Assembly (NCBI RefSeq): GCF_015356855.1
Contig: NZ_ARXR01000032.1
Span: forward strand, 1-32,453
Direction: 5' to 3'
DNA length: 32,453 nucleotides
From: Alloalcanivorax venustensis ISO4
GTDB taxonomy: Bacteria > Pseudomonadota > Gammaproteobacteria > Pseudomonadales > Alcanivoracaceae
Part shown: in pieces, positions 1-7,065 of the stretch
Layout: each line of letters begins with the position of its first letter
Numbering within the stretch: the first letter of the stretch is position 1
Notes under the pieces: generated by a model
Told to the model about the DNA's origin: nothing
Databases searched by the model: none
Seen by the model: the letters and a program-made list of their open reading frames with translations, nothing else
Translations under genes and position numbers: made by a program

Positions 1-98
1 CAGGCACCACCATTGCCCCGCTCACTTAGCAGCGGCACCGCCACGGGTCATAACACCGCCGGACCCTCCAGGGAGGGGAGCTTGGAATCTTCCAAGGA

Positions 99-212
99 GC
101 ACCGGGATCGGGTGTGCCCATCCAGGACCGTATTTGGCCAGGGATGGCCAAATCCGAGCTTACAGGGATGTACTCGCAGCGTGTCCTGGATGGGCACACC
201 CGATCCCGGTGC
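99..212. repeat. Cloverleaf-like palindromic element with a 30-bp perfect stem
   Basis: Positions 99-128 and 183-212 are perfect reverse complements over 30 bases. The 54 bases between them contain a perfect 9-bp hairpin, ATTTGGCCA (132-140) and TGGCCAAAT (145-153), with loop GGGA, and a weaker second hairpin around TTAC-AGGGAT-GTAC (about 161-173). The motif GGATG recurs at each turn (143-147, 167-171, 188-192). The layout is that of an intergenic structured repeat; whether it acts as a transcript end for cnoX, which ends at 383 on the minus strand, cannot be told because no T-run follows on either strand. Confidence 0.75.
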
Positions 213-229
213 GGGCTCTCTGGAGAGAA

Positions 230-298
230 AAGTCTCTGGGATCCTGCCGGGAGCTTCGCTCCCTTTCGCGGGCGGGGCCCGCTCCCACAGCCCGCTCT
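230..298. repeat. Half REP-like element (B'-A' half)
   Basis: The segment runs TCTCTGGGATCCTGCCGGG, a small GAGC-TTCG-CTCC hairpin, then CTTTCGCGGGC-GGG-GCCCGCTCCCACA. It matches the right half of the complete composites at 16509-16652, 20821-20949 and 32054-32195. The outer TGTGGGAGC end with a GC-rich hairpin and GCGAA resembles Pseudomonas REP sequences. The left half is missing. Confidence 0.7.
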
Positions 299-382
299 GA
301 AGTGGCCTAACACAGACCCGCGCCCCCGCTGGAGGGTCCCAGCTCCCACACACCGGCATCCGCCGATGGAAGGGCCGGGCGC

Positions 383-1255
383 TTAGTAGAGGTAGGTGAA
401 CATTTTCCGGCGATACTCGCTGGCCAGCGGATCGCCCTTGGGCAGGCACTCGAACACTTCCAGCAGCGCGGAACGGGCCACCCCGTCCTGATAGTCGCGG
501 TGATCGCGCAGCAACCGCAGCAGCGCGTCCAGGCCGGCCTTGAACTGGCCGGCGGCGGCGGCTCGCAGGCCGTAGGCGTGCAGGTCCTCCGGCTTGCCGT
601 CGCGCTCGATGCGCGCCTGCAGCTCCTTGAGGCCGACGCCGTCGTTGTCGAGCTTTTCCAGCAGCGCGAAGCGGGCCCGGAACGGGCGCAGCGCTTCCAC
701 GTCCTCGGTGACTTCCGCCAGCACCGACTGCGCCTCGTCGGTGCGGCCCTCGCCGAGCAGGTACTCCACCAGCAACGCCCGGAAGGCGTGCTTGTCCGGC
801 TGCTCGGAGAGCATTTGCCGCAACGCCTGCTCGGCCTGGGCGCCCTGCCCGGCGTCGATCGCCATGCGGATCTGCTCCAGGAAGCCCTCTTCCTGCTCCT
901 GCTGGGCGGCGTCCGGGTCGACCACCGGGGTGAGCCATTGGCGCACCGCGCTTTCGGTTTGCGCGCCTTCCAGTTCGCTGACAAGCTGGCCCTGGTAGAC
1001 CATTTTCAGGGACGGCAGATCGCGCACCCCGAACTGGCTGGTCAGGTTGGCCTGCTCGTCGGCGTTGACCTTGGCGAGGACGAACTTGCCCTGATATTCC
1101 TGGGTCAGTTTCTCCAGCATGACGGTCATTTGCTGGCTGGGCTGGCTCCAGGACGCCCAGAAACCAAACAGTACAGGCACCTGGCGCGAGTGCTCCAGCA
1201 GTTGCTGAGCGTTTTGTTCCGTGACGTCGATAGTGGCGGCGGCGTTGTCCTGCAC
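383..1255 (-). CDS. cnoX: Thioredoxin-fold/TPR co-chaperone CnoX (YbbN)
   Basis: The 290-residue protein has an N-terminal thioredoxin fold (about 10-110) followed by helical TPR-like repeats (about 125-290), the architecture of E. coli CnoX/YbbN, a holdase that protects cytoplasmic proteins during chlorine stress and passes them to DnaK and GroEL. The redox motif is Ser-Gln-Pro-Ser at 37-40, so both thioredoxin cysteines are missing; E. coli CnoX has SQHC there. Loss of disulfide chemistry is therefore expected, and control by one active-site cysteine is also unlikely. Translation starts at a GTG (1253-1255) with AAGGAG five bases upstream. The gene diverges from fadE, and a heptamer-array repeat fills much of the shared spacer. 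Family assignment is firm; chaperone activity is inferred. Confidence 0.9.
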   Translation of the reverse strand: MQDNAAATIDVTEQNAQQLLEHSRQVPVLFGFWASWSQPSQQMTVMLEKLTQEYQGKFVLAKVNADEQANLTSQFGVRDLPSLKMVYQGQLVSELEGAQTESAVRQWLTPVVDPDAAQQEQEEGFLEQIRMAIDAGQGAQAEQALRQMLSEQPDKHAFRALLVEYLLGEGRTDEAQSVLAEVTEDVEALRPFRARFALLEKLDNDGVGLKELQARIERDGKPEDLHAYGLRAAAAGQFKAGLDALLRLLRDHRDYQDGVARSALLEVFECLPKGDPLASEYRRKMFTYLY

Positions 1256-1306
1256 GTTAGCTCCTTGAAGCGGATGGTTTAGCGTCCGACGATTGTACGT
1301 AAACGC

Positions 1307-1460
1307 GATACAGGATGCAGGATACAGGATACAGCGCGAATCGGGAGTCCATGCCGCGGCGGCTTTTCACTCCGCGCCGGCGACGCTCAAACCGCGGGCA
1401 CGACATGGCGGACTGCACCGCTCTGCCCCGCGCTGTATCCTGCATCCTGAATCCTGTATC
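1307..1460. repeat. Heptamer-array inverted element HA1
   Basis: Four tandem GATNCAG heptamers (1307-1334; fourth base A, G, A, A) and four reverse-complement CTGNATC heptamers (1433-1460) form 28-bp arms with two mismatches, both at the variable fourth base. The stem is extended inward by CGCG (1335-1338) and CGCG (1429-1432). The 90-base inner core has no recognised gene. The element lies between the divergent cnoX and fadE starts. The same arrangement recurs at 10935-11011 and 31984-32240. Confidence 0.85.
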
Positions 1461-1675
1461 GCCGCGCAGGCGGCATTAAATACTGTTAAATCAAGACGAA
1501 AGCGGCATCATGGGCGTTAGTATTCTCTTAGGGGTCAGGAACAGGCGTTCACGTGCCGTACATGCTCGCTCGGTACCCTGATGTTTGATTCGTTACGATA
1601 CCCACGCCCACCCGGAGGCGTATTTCCGGTTCATACTTGTGATCGACAAGTGAAGTCCTGGCAAAGGAGATGACC
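1461..1675 (+). promoter_or_regulatory. fadE upstream region with candidate operators
   Basis: An AT-rich patch contains TTAAAT twice (1476-1481, 1486-1491), exactly ten bases apart. Closer to the gene, ACTTGT-GATCG-ACAAGT (1635-1651) is an inverted repeat with perfect 6-bp arms, ending 13 bases before the ribosome-binding site. Fatty-acid degradation genes are commonly controlled by FadR or PsrA/TetR-type repressors, but neither consensus is recognisable, so the binding protein is unknown. No clear -35/-10 pair was found. Confidence 0.4.
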
Positions 1676-4132
1676 ATGCTGAGCCTTTTGGCCCTGGTAA
1701 TTCTGGTCGCGACATTGACGACCATTTTCTACATGCAGTTATCCCTGACCGTCGGCAGTGTTACGTTCGCCGTGGTCTGGTTACTGTGCGGTCTGTTGGC
1801 GTCCTGGTTGTACAACCCGATTCTTCTGATTCTGCTGGCCGGCGCGCTGGTGGTGCTCAACCACCCCGGCCTGCGCCGCAAGCTGATCAGCAAGCCGGTC
1901 TATCAGACGCTCGGTAAGATGATGCCGCCGATCGGCGACACCGAGCGCGAGGCCATCGAGGCCGGCGCCACCTGGTTCGAGGCGGAGCTGTTCAGCGGCA
2001 AGCCGGACTGGGATGACTTTTCCAAGGTGAATTTCACCCAGCTCACCGAGGACGAGCAGTCCTTCCTGGATAACGAAGTCCAGGAACTGTGTGAAATGCT
2101 CGATGAGTGGAAGATCTACCACGAGCACAAGGATCTGCCCGAGGAAGTCTGGGAGTATCTGAAGACCAAGGGCTTCTTCAGCCTGATCATTCCCAAGGAG
2201 TACGGCGGCCGGGACTTCAGCCCCTACGCGCAAAGCCGCACCATGAGCAAGATCGCCACCCGCTCGCTGACCACCGCGGTGACCGCGATGGTGCCCAACT
2301 CCCTGGGCCCCGGCGAGCTGCTCGCCAAGTACGGCACCGAAGAGCAGAAACAGCGCTGGCTGCCGGGCCTGTCCTCCGGCGAGGAAATCCCCTGCTTCGG
2401 CCTGACCGGCCCGGAAGCCGGCTCCGACGCCGGCGCGATCCCCGACAAGGGCGTGATCTGCAAGCAGACCGTGGACGGCGAGGAAGTACTGGGCATGCGC
2501 CTGAACTTCGCCAAGCGCTGGATCACCCTGGCGCCGATCGCCACCGTGGTGGGGCTGGCCTTTAAACTCTACGACCCGGAGCACCTGCTGGGTGACCAGG
2601 ACGAGCTGGGCATTACCTGTGCCCTGCTGCCCGCCGACACCGACGGCGTGGAAATCGGCCGCCGCCACAACCCGGGCGGTTCCCCCTTCATGAACGGCCC
2701 GATCAACGGCAAGGACGTGTTCGTGCCGCTGGACGCCATCATCGGCGGTCCGGAAATGGCCGGCAAAGGCTGGCGCATGCTGATCGAGTGCCTGGGCGCG
2801 GGCCGCGGCGTTTCCCTGCCCGCCCTGGCCACCGCCAGCGGCGAGATGGGCTACCGCATGACCGGCGCCTTCTCGCGCATCCGCCGCCAGTTCGGCACCG
2901 CCGTGGGCCACTTCGAGGGCGTGCAGGAAGCGTCCGCGGAAGTGGCGGGGCTGGCCTACACCCTGGAAGCCTACCGCCACCTGGTCACCCGTGGCCTGGA
3001 GGAAGGCACCATCTCCGTGGTCACGGCCATGGCCAAGTACCACTCCACGGAAATGATGCGCGTGCTGATCAACAACGGCATGGACATCGCCAGTGGTCGC
3101 GCCGTGCAGATGGGCCCGCGTAACTTCATGGCGCTGGCCTACCAGTCCATTCCGGTGGCGATCACCGTGGAGGGCGCCAACATCCTGACCCGCTCGCTGA
3201 TGATCTTCGGCCAGGGCGCGATGCGCTGCCATCCGTACCTGTACGACGAGCTGCAGGCGATTCAGGACGAGGACCAGGAACGCGGCCTGGACACCTTCGA
3301 AGGCCTGTTCTTCAAGCACGCCGGCCACACCCTTGGCAACATGAGCCGCGGTCTGGTGCACGGCCTGAGCGGCGCCGCCCTGGCGGAGATTCCGGCCAAC
3401 GCGGACAGTTTCAGCGCCCCCTGGTACCGCCTGATCACCCGCTACAGCGCGGTGCTGGCGAGCTTCTCCGACGTGGCGTTCGCGCTGCTGGGCGGCGACC
3501 TCAAGCGCCGCGAGATGGTGTCCGCGCGCCTCGGCGACGTGCACAGCCAGCTGCTGATCGCCTGCGCGGTGTTGAAGTTCCACGCCACCCTGCCCCGCGA
3601 CGAGGCCAACGACGCGCACGCCCGCTATGCGCTGCAGCACGCGTTCAGCCAGATCCACGACGCGGTGGAGGACTTCGCCCGCAACTTCGGCTACATGGGT
3701 GTGGCGCGCATTCTCAAAGGCGTGTTCTTCCCGTTCGGCCGGCCCGCCGGTGCTCAGAAGCCCAGCGACGAGCTGATCCGCACCCTGGGCGAGCAGATCA
3801 TGAACCCCAGCAGCGTGCGCGATGCGCTGGCCGCCAACGCCTACATCAGCGTCGATCCGAAAGACAGCATCGGTCGGGTGGAAGTCACCTACAACAAGCT
3901 GCTGGAAGTGGAGCGCGACTACGAAGCCTTCCTGAAGGCGGACGGCAAGGGCAAGCTGGAGGGCGAGACCATCCAGGCCAAGCTGGAAGACGCCGCCGCC
4001 AAGGGCATCATCCCCAACGACCAGGTACAGGCGATTCTCGACTACGACGAGATGCGCTACGACTGCCTGCTCACCGACGCCTTCGACAAGGAGTTGAAGG
4101 AAGTCGACATGAACACCCAGCGGCCGACCTGA
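1676..4132 (+). CDS. fadE: Acyl-CoA dehydrogenase FadE
   Basis: This FAD enzyme performs the first step of beta-oxidation, making 2-enoyl-CoA from acyl-CoA. At 818 residues it matches the long gammaproteobacterial FadE (E. coli about 814), not the 380-residue family members. Residues 1-60 are hydrophobic, probably membrane-associated; the dehydrogenase core carries the signature GPEAGSDAG near 242-252; the last 300 residues fit the FadE-specific C-terminal domain (DUF1974). An in-frame ATG at 1670 overlaps the AAGGAG ribosome-binding site (1664-1669), so the ATG at 1676, six bases downstream of it, is preferred. The gene is monocistronic, with a strong terminator at 4155. A lipid-consuming lifestyle fits the acyl-CoA genes elsewhere in the window, but FadE alone does not prove alkane use. 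Confidence 0.95.
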   Translation: MLSLLALVILVATLTTIFYMQLSLTVGSVTFAVVWLLCGLLASWLYNPILLILLAGALVVLNHPGLRRKLISKPVYQTLGKMMPPIGDTEREAIEAGATWFEAELFSGKPDWDDFSKVNFTQLTEDEQSFLDNEVQELCEMLDEWKIYHEHKDLPEEVWEYLKTKGFFSLIIPKEYGGRDFSPYAQSRTMSKIATRSLTTAVTAMVPNSLGPGELLAKYGTEEQKQRWLPGLSSGEEIPCFGLTGPEAGSDAGAIPDKGVICKQTVDGEEVLGMRLNFAKRWITLAPIATVVGLAFKLYDPEHLLGDQDELGITCALLPADTDGVEIGRRHNPGGSPFMNGPINGKDVFVPLDAIIGGPEMAGKGWRMLIECLGAGRGVSLPALATASGEMGYRMTGAFSRIRRQFGTAVGHFEGVQEASAEVAGLAYTLEAYRHLVTRGLEEGTISVVTAMAKYHSTEMMRVLINNGMDIASGRAVQMGPRNFMALAYQSIPVAITVEGANILTRSLMIFGQGAMRCHPYLYDELQAIQDEDQERGLDTFEGLFFKHAGHTLGNMSRGLVHGLSGAALAEIPANADSFSAPWYRLITRYSAVLASFSDVAFALLGGDLKRREMVSARLGDVHSQLLIACAVLKFHATLPRDEANDAHARYALQHAFSQIHDAVEDFARNFGYMGVARILKGVFFPFGRPAGAQKPSDELIRTLGEQIMNPSSVRDALAANAYISVDPKDSIGRVEVTYNKLLEVERDYEAFLKADGKGKLEGETIQAKLEDAAAKGIIPNDQVQAILDYDEMRYDCLLTDAFDKELKEVDMNTQRPT

Positions 4133-4154
4133 TTGCGGCCCTGGTAAATCCTCA

Positions 4155-4183
4155 AGAGCCGCCCTCCGGGGCGGCTTTTTTTT
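4155..4183 (+). terminator. Rho-independent terminator of fadE
   Basis: AGCCGCCC (4157-4164) pairs perfectly with GGGCGGCT (4169-4176) around a TCCG loop, followed by a run of eight T (4176-4183). It lies 22 bases after the fadE stop codon. Confidence 0.92.
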
Positions 4184-4315
4184 GTTCGATCGATCCCAGA
4201 TCGGCGAAATTTAACAATGGCGGGCCGCCGCGCCGCTTTCACCGGCTACCGCTTTCGACTAGGCTTTCTGCGTCTCGCCTTCGGCGCCAACCCATATTCA
4301 TAAAGATCCCCCGTA

Positions 4316-5026
4316 ATGACAGTGGCATTCGAGGAAAAGGCGGTTCTGGAGTTCAAGGGCCGCATGCTGATGATGACGGTCCTGCTGCTCAAGGACCTGG
4401 ACCCCAACACCCTGCACCGACAGGTCAGCCAGCGGCTTGAAGACGCCGCCCAGTGGCTGCGCGACGCGCCCGTGGTGGTGGACCTGGCACAGCCCGAGGG
4501 CGCCGACCAGGTGGCCCTGATGGCCGCCGTGGACACCCTGCGCGGCCTGGGCGTGAACCTGGTGGCGCTGGCCCGCAACGAGCACCTGGACAGCGACACC
4601 GCCGCCATGCTCGGCCTGGGCAGCATCAGCCTGGCCGGCGGCCGGGACGTGCCGCGCAGCGCCGAACCGGCGCCGCAGGCGGAGCAACCGGCCGACGCCG
4701 GCCACACCCTGGTGATCGACCAGCCGGTGCGTTCCGGCCAGCAAATCTACAGCCGCGGCGATCTGATCGTGCTGGCGCCGGTGAGCACCGGCGCGGAGCT
4801 GCTCGCCGAAGGCCATATCCACGTCTACAACACCCTGCGCGGGCGCGCGCTGGCCGGTGTGCGCGGCGATCAGAGCGCGCGCATCTTCTGCCAGAAACTG
4901 GACGCGGAGCTGGTCTCCATCGCCGGGATTTACCGGGTCGCCGAAGACCTGCCCGAGCAACACCGCAAACAGGCGGTGCACATCACTCTGGACGGCGACG
5001 CCATGCGCTTCGCGGACCTCAAATAA
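4316..5026 (+). CDS. minC: Septum-site inhibitor MinC
   Basis: The 236-residue protein (E. coli 231) has an N-terminal FtsZ-inhibiting domain (about 1-110), a Pro/Ala-rich linker (about 112-125) and a C-terminal beta-helix domain that binds MinD. The latter shows the family pattern RSGQQIYSRGDLIVL near 137-151 and GHIHVYNTLRGRALAG near 164-179. MinC blocks FtsZ ring assembly at the poles. The gene opens a minC-minD-minE operon: minD follows after 35 bases and minE overlaps minD. The ribosome-binding site upstream of the ATG is weak, which would suit low expression. The GC-rich spacer 4190-4315 shows no obvious promoter. Confidence 0.95.
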   Translation: MTVAFEEKAVLEFKGRMLMMTVLLLKDLDPNTLHRQVSQRLEDAAQWLRDAPVVVDLAQPEGADQVALMAAVDTLRGLGVNLVALARNEHLDSDTAAMLGLGSISLAGGRDVPRSAEPAPQAEQPADAGHTLVIDQPVRSGQQIYSRGDLIVLAPVSTGAELLAEGHIHVYNTLRGRALAGVRGDQSARIFCQKLDAELVSIAGIYRVAEDLPEQHRKQAVHITLDGDAMRFADLK

Positions 5027-5061
5027 GCCATACCCGACAGCAAAACCTAGGAGACGAGATC

Positions 5062-5877
5062 GTGACAAAAATCGTGGTCGTAACATCCGGCAAGGGCGGC
5101 GTGGGTAAAACCACCACCAGCGCCGCGCTGGCAACCGGCCTCGCCCAGCGCGGCCATAAAACCACGGTCATCGATTTTGACGTGGGCCTGCGCAATCTGG
5201 ATCTGATCATGGGCTGTGAGCGGCGCGTGGTCTACGATCTGGTCAACGTGATCAACGGCGACGCCAACCTCAAGCAGGGTCTGATCAAGGACAAGCGCGT
5301 CGAGGACCTGTTCATCCTGCCCGCCTCCCAGACCCGGGACAAAGACGCCCTGACCCTGGAAGGCGTGGAAAAAGTCCTGGAAGGGCTCAAGGACATGGGC
5401 ATGGAATACATCATCTGCGACAGCCCGGCGGGCATCGAAAAAGGCGCGCTCACCGCCGCCTATTTCGCCGACGAAGCGGTGGTGGTGACCAACCCGGAAG
5501 TGTCCAGCGTGCGCGACTCCGACCGCATTCTCGGCATTCTCTCCAGCAAGACCCGCAAGGCCGAGCGGGGCGAAGGCGACATTCCCGCCAGCCTGCTGCT
5601 GACCCGCTATTCCCCGGAACGGGTGGAGCGCGGTGAAATGCTGTCCGTGGAGGACGTGAAGGACATCCTGGCGATCGACCTGCTGGGCGTGATTCCGGAA
5701 TCCCAGGCGGTGCTCAACGCCAGTAACAGCGGCGCGCCGGTGATTCTCGACAGCGAATCCGACGCCGGCAAGGCCTACGAGGACGCGGTCGCCCGCTTCC
5801 TCGGCGAGCAGCGCCCGCACCGCTTCCTCACCGCCAATAAGAAAGGACTCTTCGGCCGTCTGTTCGGAGCGCAATGA
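5062..5877 (+). CDS. minD: Septum-site ATPase MinD
   Basis: MinD is a ParA/MinD-family ATPase that binds membrane in its ATP form, recruits MinC and oscillates from pole to pole with MinE. The protein has 271 residues (E. coli 270). It shows the deviant Walker A GKGGVGKTT (11-19), the conserved DFDVGLRNLDL segment (about 39-49), the CDSPAGIE motif (about 118-125) and a C-terminal amphipathic helix around KKGLFGRLFG for membrane binding. Translation starts at GTG 5062, preceded by AGGAG at 5049-5053; longer upstream readings in this frame run through minC and are not real. Its stop codon overlaps the minE start. Confidence 0.97.
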   Translation: MTKIVVVTSGKGGVGKTTTSAALATGLAQRGHKTTVIDFDVGLRNLDLIMGCERRVVYDLVNVINGDANLKQGLIKDKRVEDLFILPASQTRDKDALTLEGVEKVLEGLKDMGMEYIICDSPAGIEKGALTAAYFADEAVVVTNPEVSSVRDSDRILGILSSKTRKAERGEGDIPASLLLTRYSPERVERGEMLSVEDVKDILAIDLLGVIPESQAVLNASNSGAPVILDSESDAGKAYEDAVARFLGEQRPHRFLTANKKGLFGRLFGAQ

Positions 5878-6128
5878 TGAGCATTTTCAGCTACCTGCTT
5901 CCCAAGAAAGAGAAATCCGCCTCGGTGGCCAAGGAGCGCCTGCAGATCATCGTTGCCCGCGAGCGGGCCACCCGCGGCGGCCCGGACTACCTGCCCCAGT
6001 TGCAGGAAGAGCTGCTGATGGTGGTGCGTAAGTACGTGGAGGTGGACCAGGACGCCATCAACATCCAGGTGGACCGGGAATCCGGCTGCGAGATTCTGGA
6101 ACTGAACATCACCCTGCCCGACGAATAG
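5874..6128 (+). CDS. minE: Cell division topological specificity factor MinE
   Basis: The 84-residue protein (E. coli 88) stimulates MinD ATPase and drives the Min oscillation. The N-terminal membrane-contact segment (MMSIFSYLLPKKE) precedes the MinD-binding stretch around SVAKERLQIIVARERA (18-33) and the C-terminal dimerisation domain with LNITLP at its end. The ATG at 5874 overlaps the minD TGA; a second ATG at 5877 is equally possible and removes one Met. No simple terminator follows; a large palindromic structure (6146-6268) separates it from the convergent bdhA gene. Confidence 0.96.
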   Translation: MMSIFSYLLPKKEKSASVAKERLQIIVARERATRGGPDYLPQLQEELLMVVRKYVEVDQDAINIQVDRESGCEILELNITLPDE

Positions 6129-6145
6129 GTCGGGCTTCGCTTGAC

Positions 6146-6268
6146 TACTGTTCGGATGTACAGTAACTTCGGTGGTCCGGTGAGCCCTCCTCAGGTTTTC
6201 TTTTCTGCGACCCCTCGGAAGGCCTGATCGATCTCCAGGCTCCAAGGATGGAGCCGGGCTCCCGGACC
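6146..6268. repeat. Structured palindromic element between minE and the SDR gene
   Basis: Three hairpins lie in 123 bases: TACTGT (6146-6151) / ACAGTA (6160-6165); an outer stem GGTCCGGTGAGCCC (6174-6187) with GGGCTCCCGGACC (6256-6268), perfect apart from one bulged base; and a perfect 7-bp hairpin GGCTCCA (6238-6244) / TGGAGCC (6249-6255) with loop AGGA. The loops of the first and third carry GGATG, as in the 99-212 element. The genes on either side converge, so a two-way transcript end is possible, although no proper T-run follows the stems. Confidence 0.6.
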
Positions 6269-6283
6269 TTATTCCGCTCTCCC

Positions 6284-7063
6284 CTAGCCCATGTGCCAGC
6301 CGTGGCTGACCACGACGGACTGGCCGGTTAACGCCGCCGAGGGGAACGCCGCCAGCGTCACCGCCAGCTCACTGATGTCCTCCACGGTGGTGAACTCGCC
6401 GTCCACGGTGTTCTTGAGCATCACATTGCGGATCACTTCCTCTTCCGAGATGCCCAGCTCGCGGGCCTGCTCCGGAATCTGCTTGTCCACCAGCGGCGTG
6501 CGCACGAACCCGGGGCAGATGATGTTGCTGCGCACCCCGTGTCCGGCGCCCTCCTTGGCCACCGCCCGGCACAGCCCCAGCAGGCCGTGCTTGGCGGCCA
6601 CGTAGGGGGCTTTCAGCGGCGAGGCCTCCATGGAGTGCACCGAGCCCATGTACAGCAGCGTGCCGCCCTGCCCCGCGTACATATGACGCAGCGCCGCGCG
6701 GGTCAGCAGGAAGGCGCCGTCCAGGTGCACGCTCATCACCTTGCGCCAGTTTTCCAGCGCCAGCTTGTCGAGGGACTCGATATGCTGGATGCCGGCGTTG
6801 GCGAAGGCGATGTCGAGCCGGCCCCAGGTGTCCACCACCCGCTGAACGCCGGCGTCCACCGCCTGTTCGTCGGTGACGTCCATGGCCAGCGCCAGGGCCT
6901 CGCCGCCGGCGTCACGGATCGCCGCCGCCGCTTCCTCGGCGGTGGCGCTGTCCAGATCGGCCACCGCCACCCGGGCACCCTCGCGGGCGTACCGCTCGGC
7001 GATCGCCCGGCCGATGCCGCGACCGGCCCCGGTGATCACCGCGACGCGTTGTTCAAGACGCAT
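6284..7063 (-). CDS. bdhA: SDR dehydrogenase, probable D-3-hydroxybutyrate dehydrogenase
   Basis: This classical short-chain dehydrogenase (259 residues) has the cofactor motif TGAGRGIG (11-18), Asp36 after the second strand (NAD+ preference), NAG (89-91) and the catalytic Ser141, Tyr154 and Lys158. The substrate-pocket residues of bacterial D-3-hydroxybutyrate dehydrogenase are all in place: Gln93, Ser141, His143, Lys151, Tyr154 and Gln195 correspond to Gln94, Ser142, His144, Lys152, Tyr155 and Gln196 of the Pseudomonas fragi enzyme. It would interconvert (R)-3-hydroxybutyrate and acetoacetate. The start lies two bases after the livM-like stop with AGGAG upstream, so it is the last gene of the importer operon. 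A longer-chain 3-hydroxy acid as substrate remains possible. Confidence 0.82.
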   Translation of the reverse strand: MRLEQRVAVITGAGRGIGRAIAERYAREGARVAVADLDSATAEEAAAAIRDAGGEALALAMDVTDEQAVDAGVQRVVDTWGRLDIAFANAGIQHIESLDKLALENWRKVMSVHLDGAFLLTRAALRHMYAGQGGTLLYMGSVHSMEASPLKAPYVAAKHGLLGLCRAVAKEGAGHGVRSNIICPGFVRTPLVDKQIPEQARELGISEEEVIRNVMLKNTVDGEFTTVEDISELAVTLAAFPSAALTGQSVVVSHGWHMG

Positions 7064-7065
7064 GA

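Larger units (their letters stand above)
1..382. other. Gene-less stretch made of nested inverted repeats
   Basis: No convincing gene lies here. Reading the plus strand in frame 3, a stop falls at 25-27 (residues GTTIAPLT before it), which could be the tail of a gene entering from the left, but eight codons cannot support a call. The rest is structured: an 11-base inverted repeat GGACCCTCCAG (61-71) / CTGGAGGGTCC (329-339) encloses a cloverleaf-like palindrome (99-212) and a half REP-like element (230-298). Open frames that cross this stretch are composed of repeat sequence and look spurious. Confidence 0.6.

Noticed and set aside
1-27. Tail of an upstream gene ending at 25-27
   Set aside because: Eight codons are too few to tell a gene end from chance; it is only mentioned under the first stretch.
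99-212. Cloverleaf as a tRNA or an integron attC site
   Set aside because: There is no anticodon arm, T-loop or CCA end of tRNA type, and no core sites or integrase; the 30-bp stem is far too long for tRNA.
1781-3658. A 625-codon open frame antisense to fadE
   Set aside because: Its product is rich in His, Gln, Ala and Gly without domain features, as expected from the GC-rich third positions of the fadE codons.
4453-5061. A longer N terminus for MinD
   Set aside because: The extra region is minC read in another frame; GTG 5062 has a good ribosome-binding site and gives the normal MinD length.
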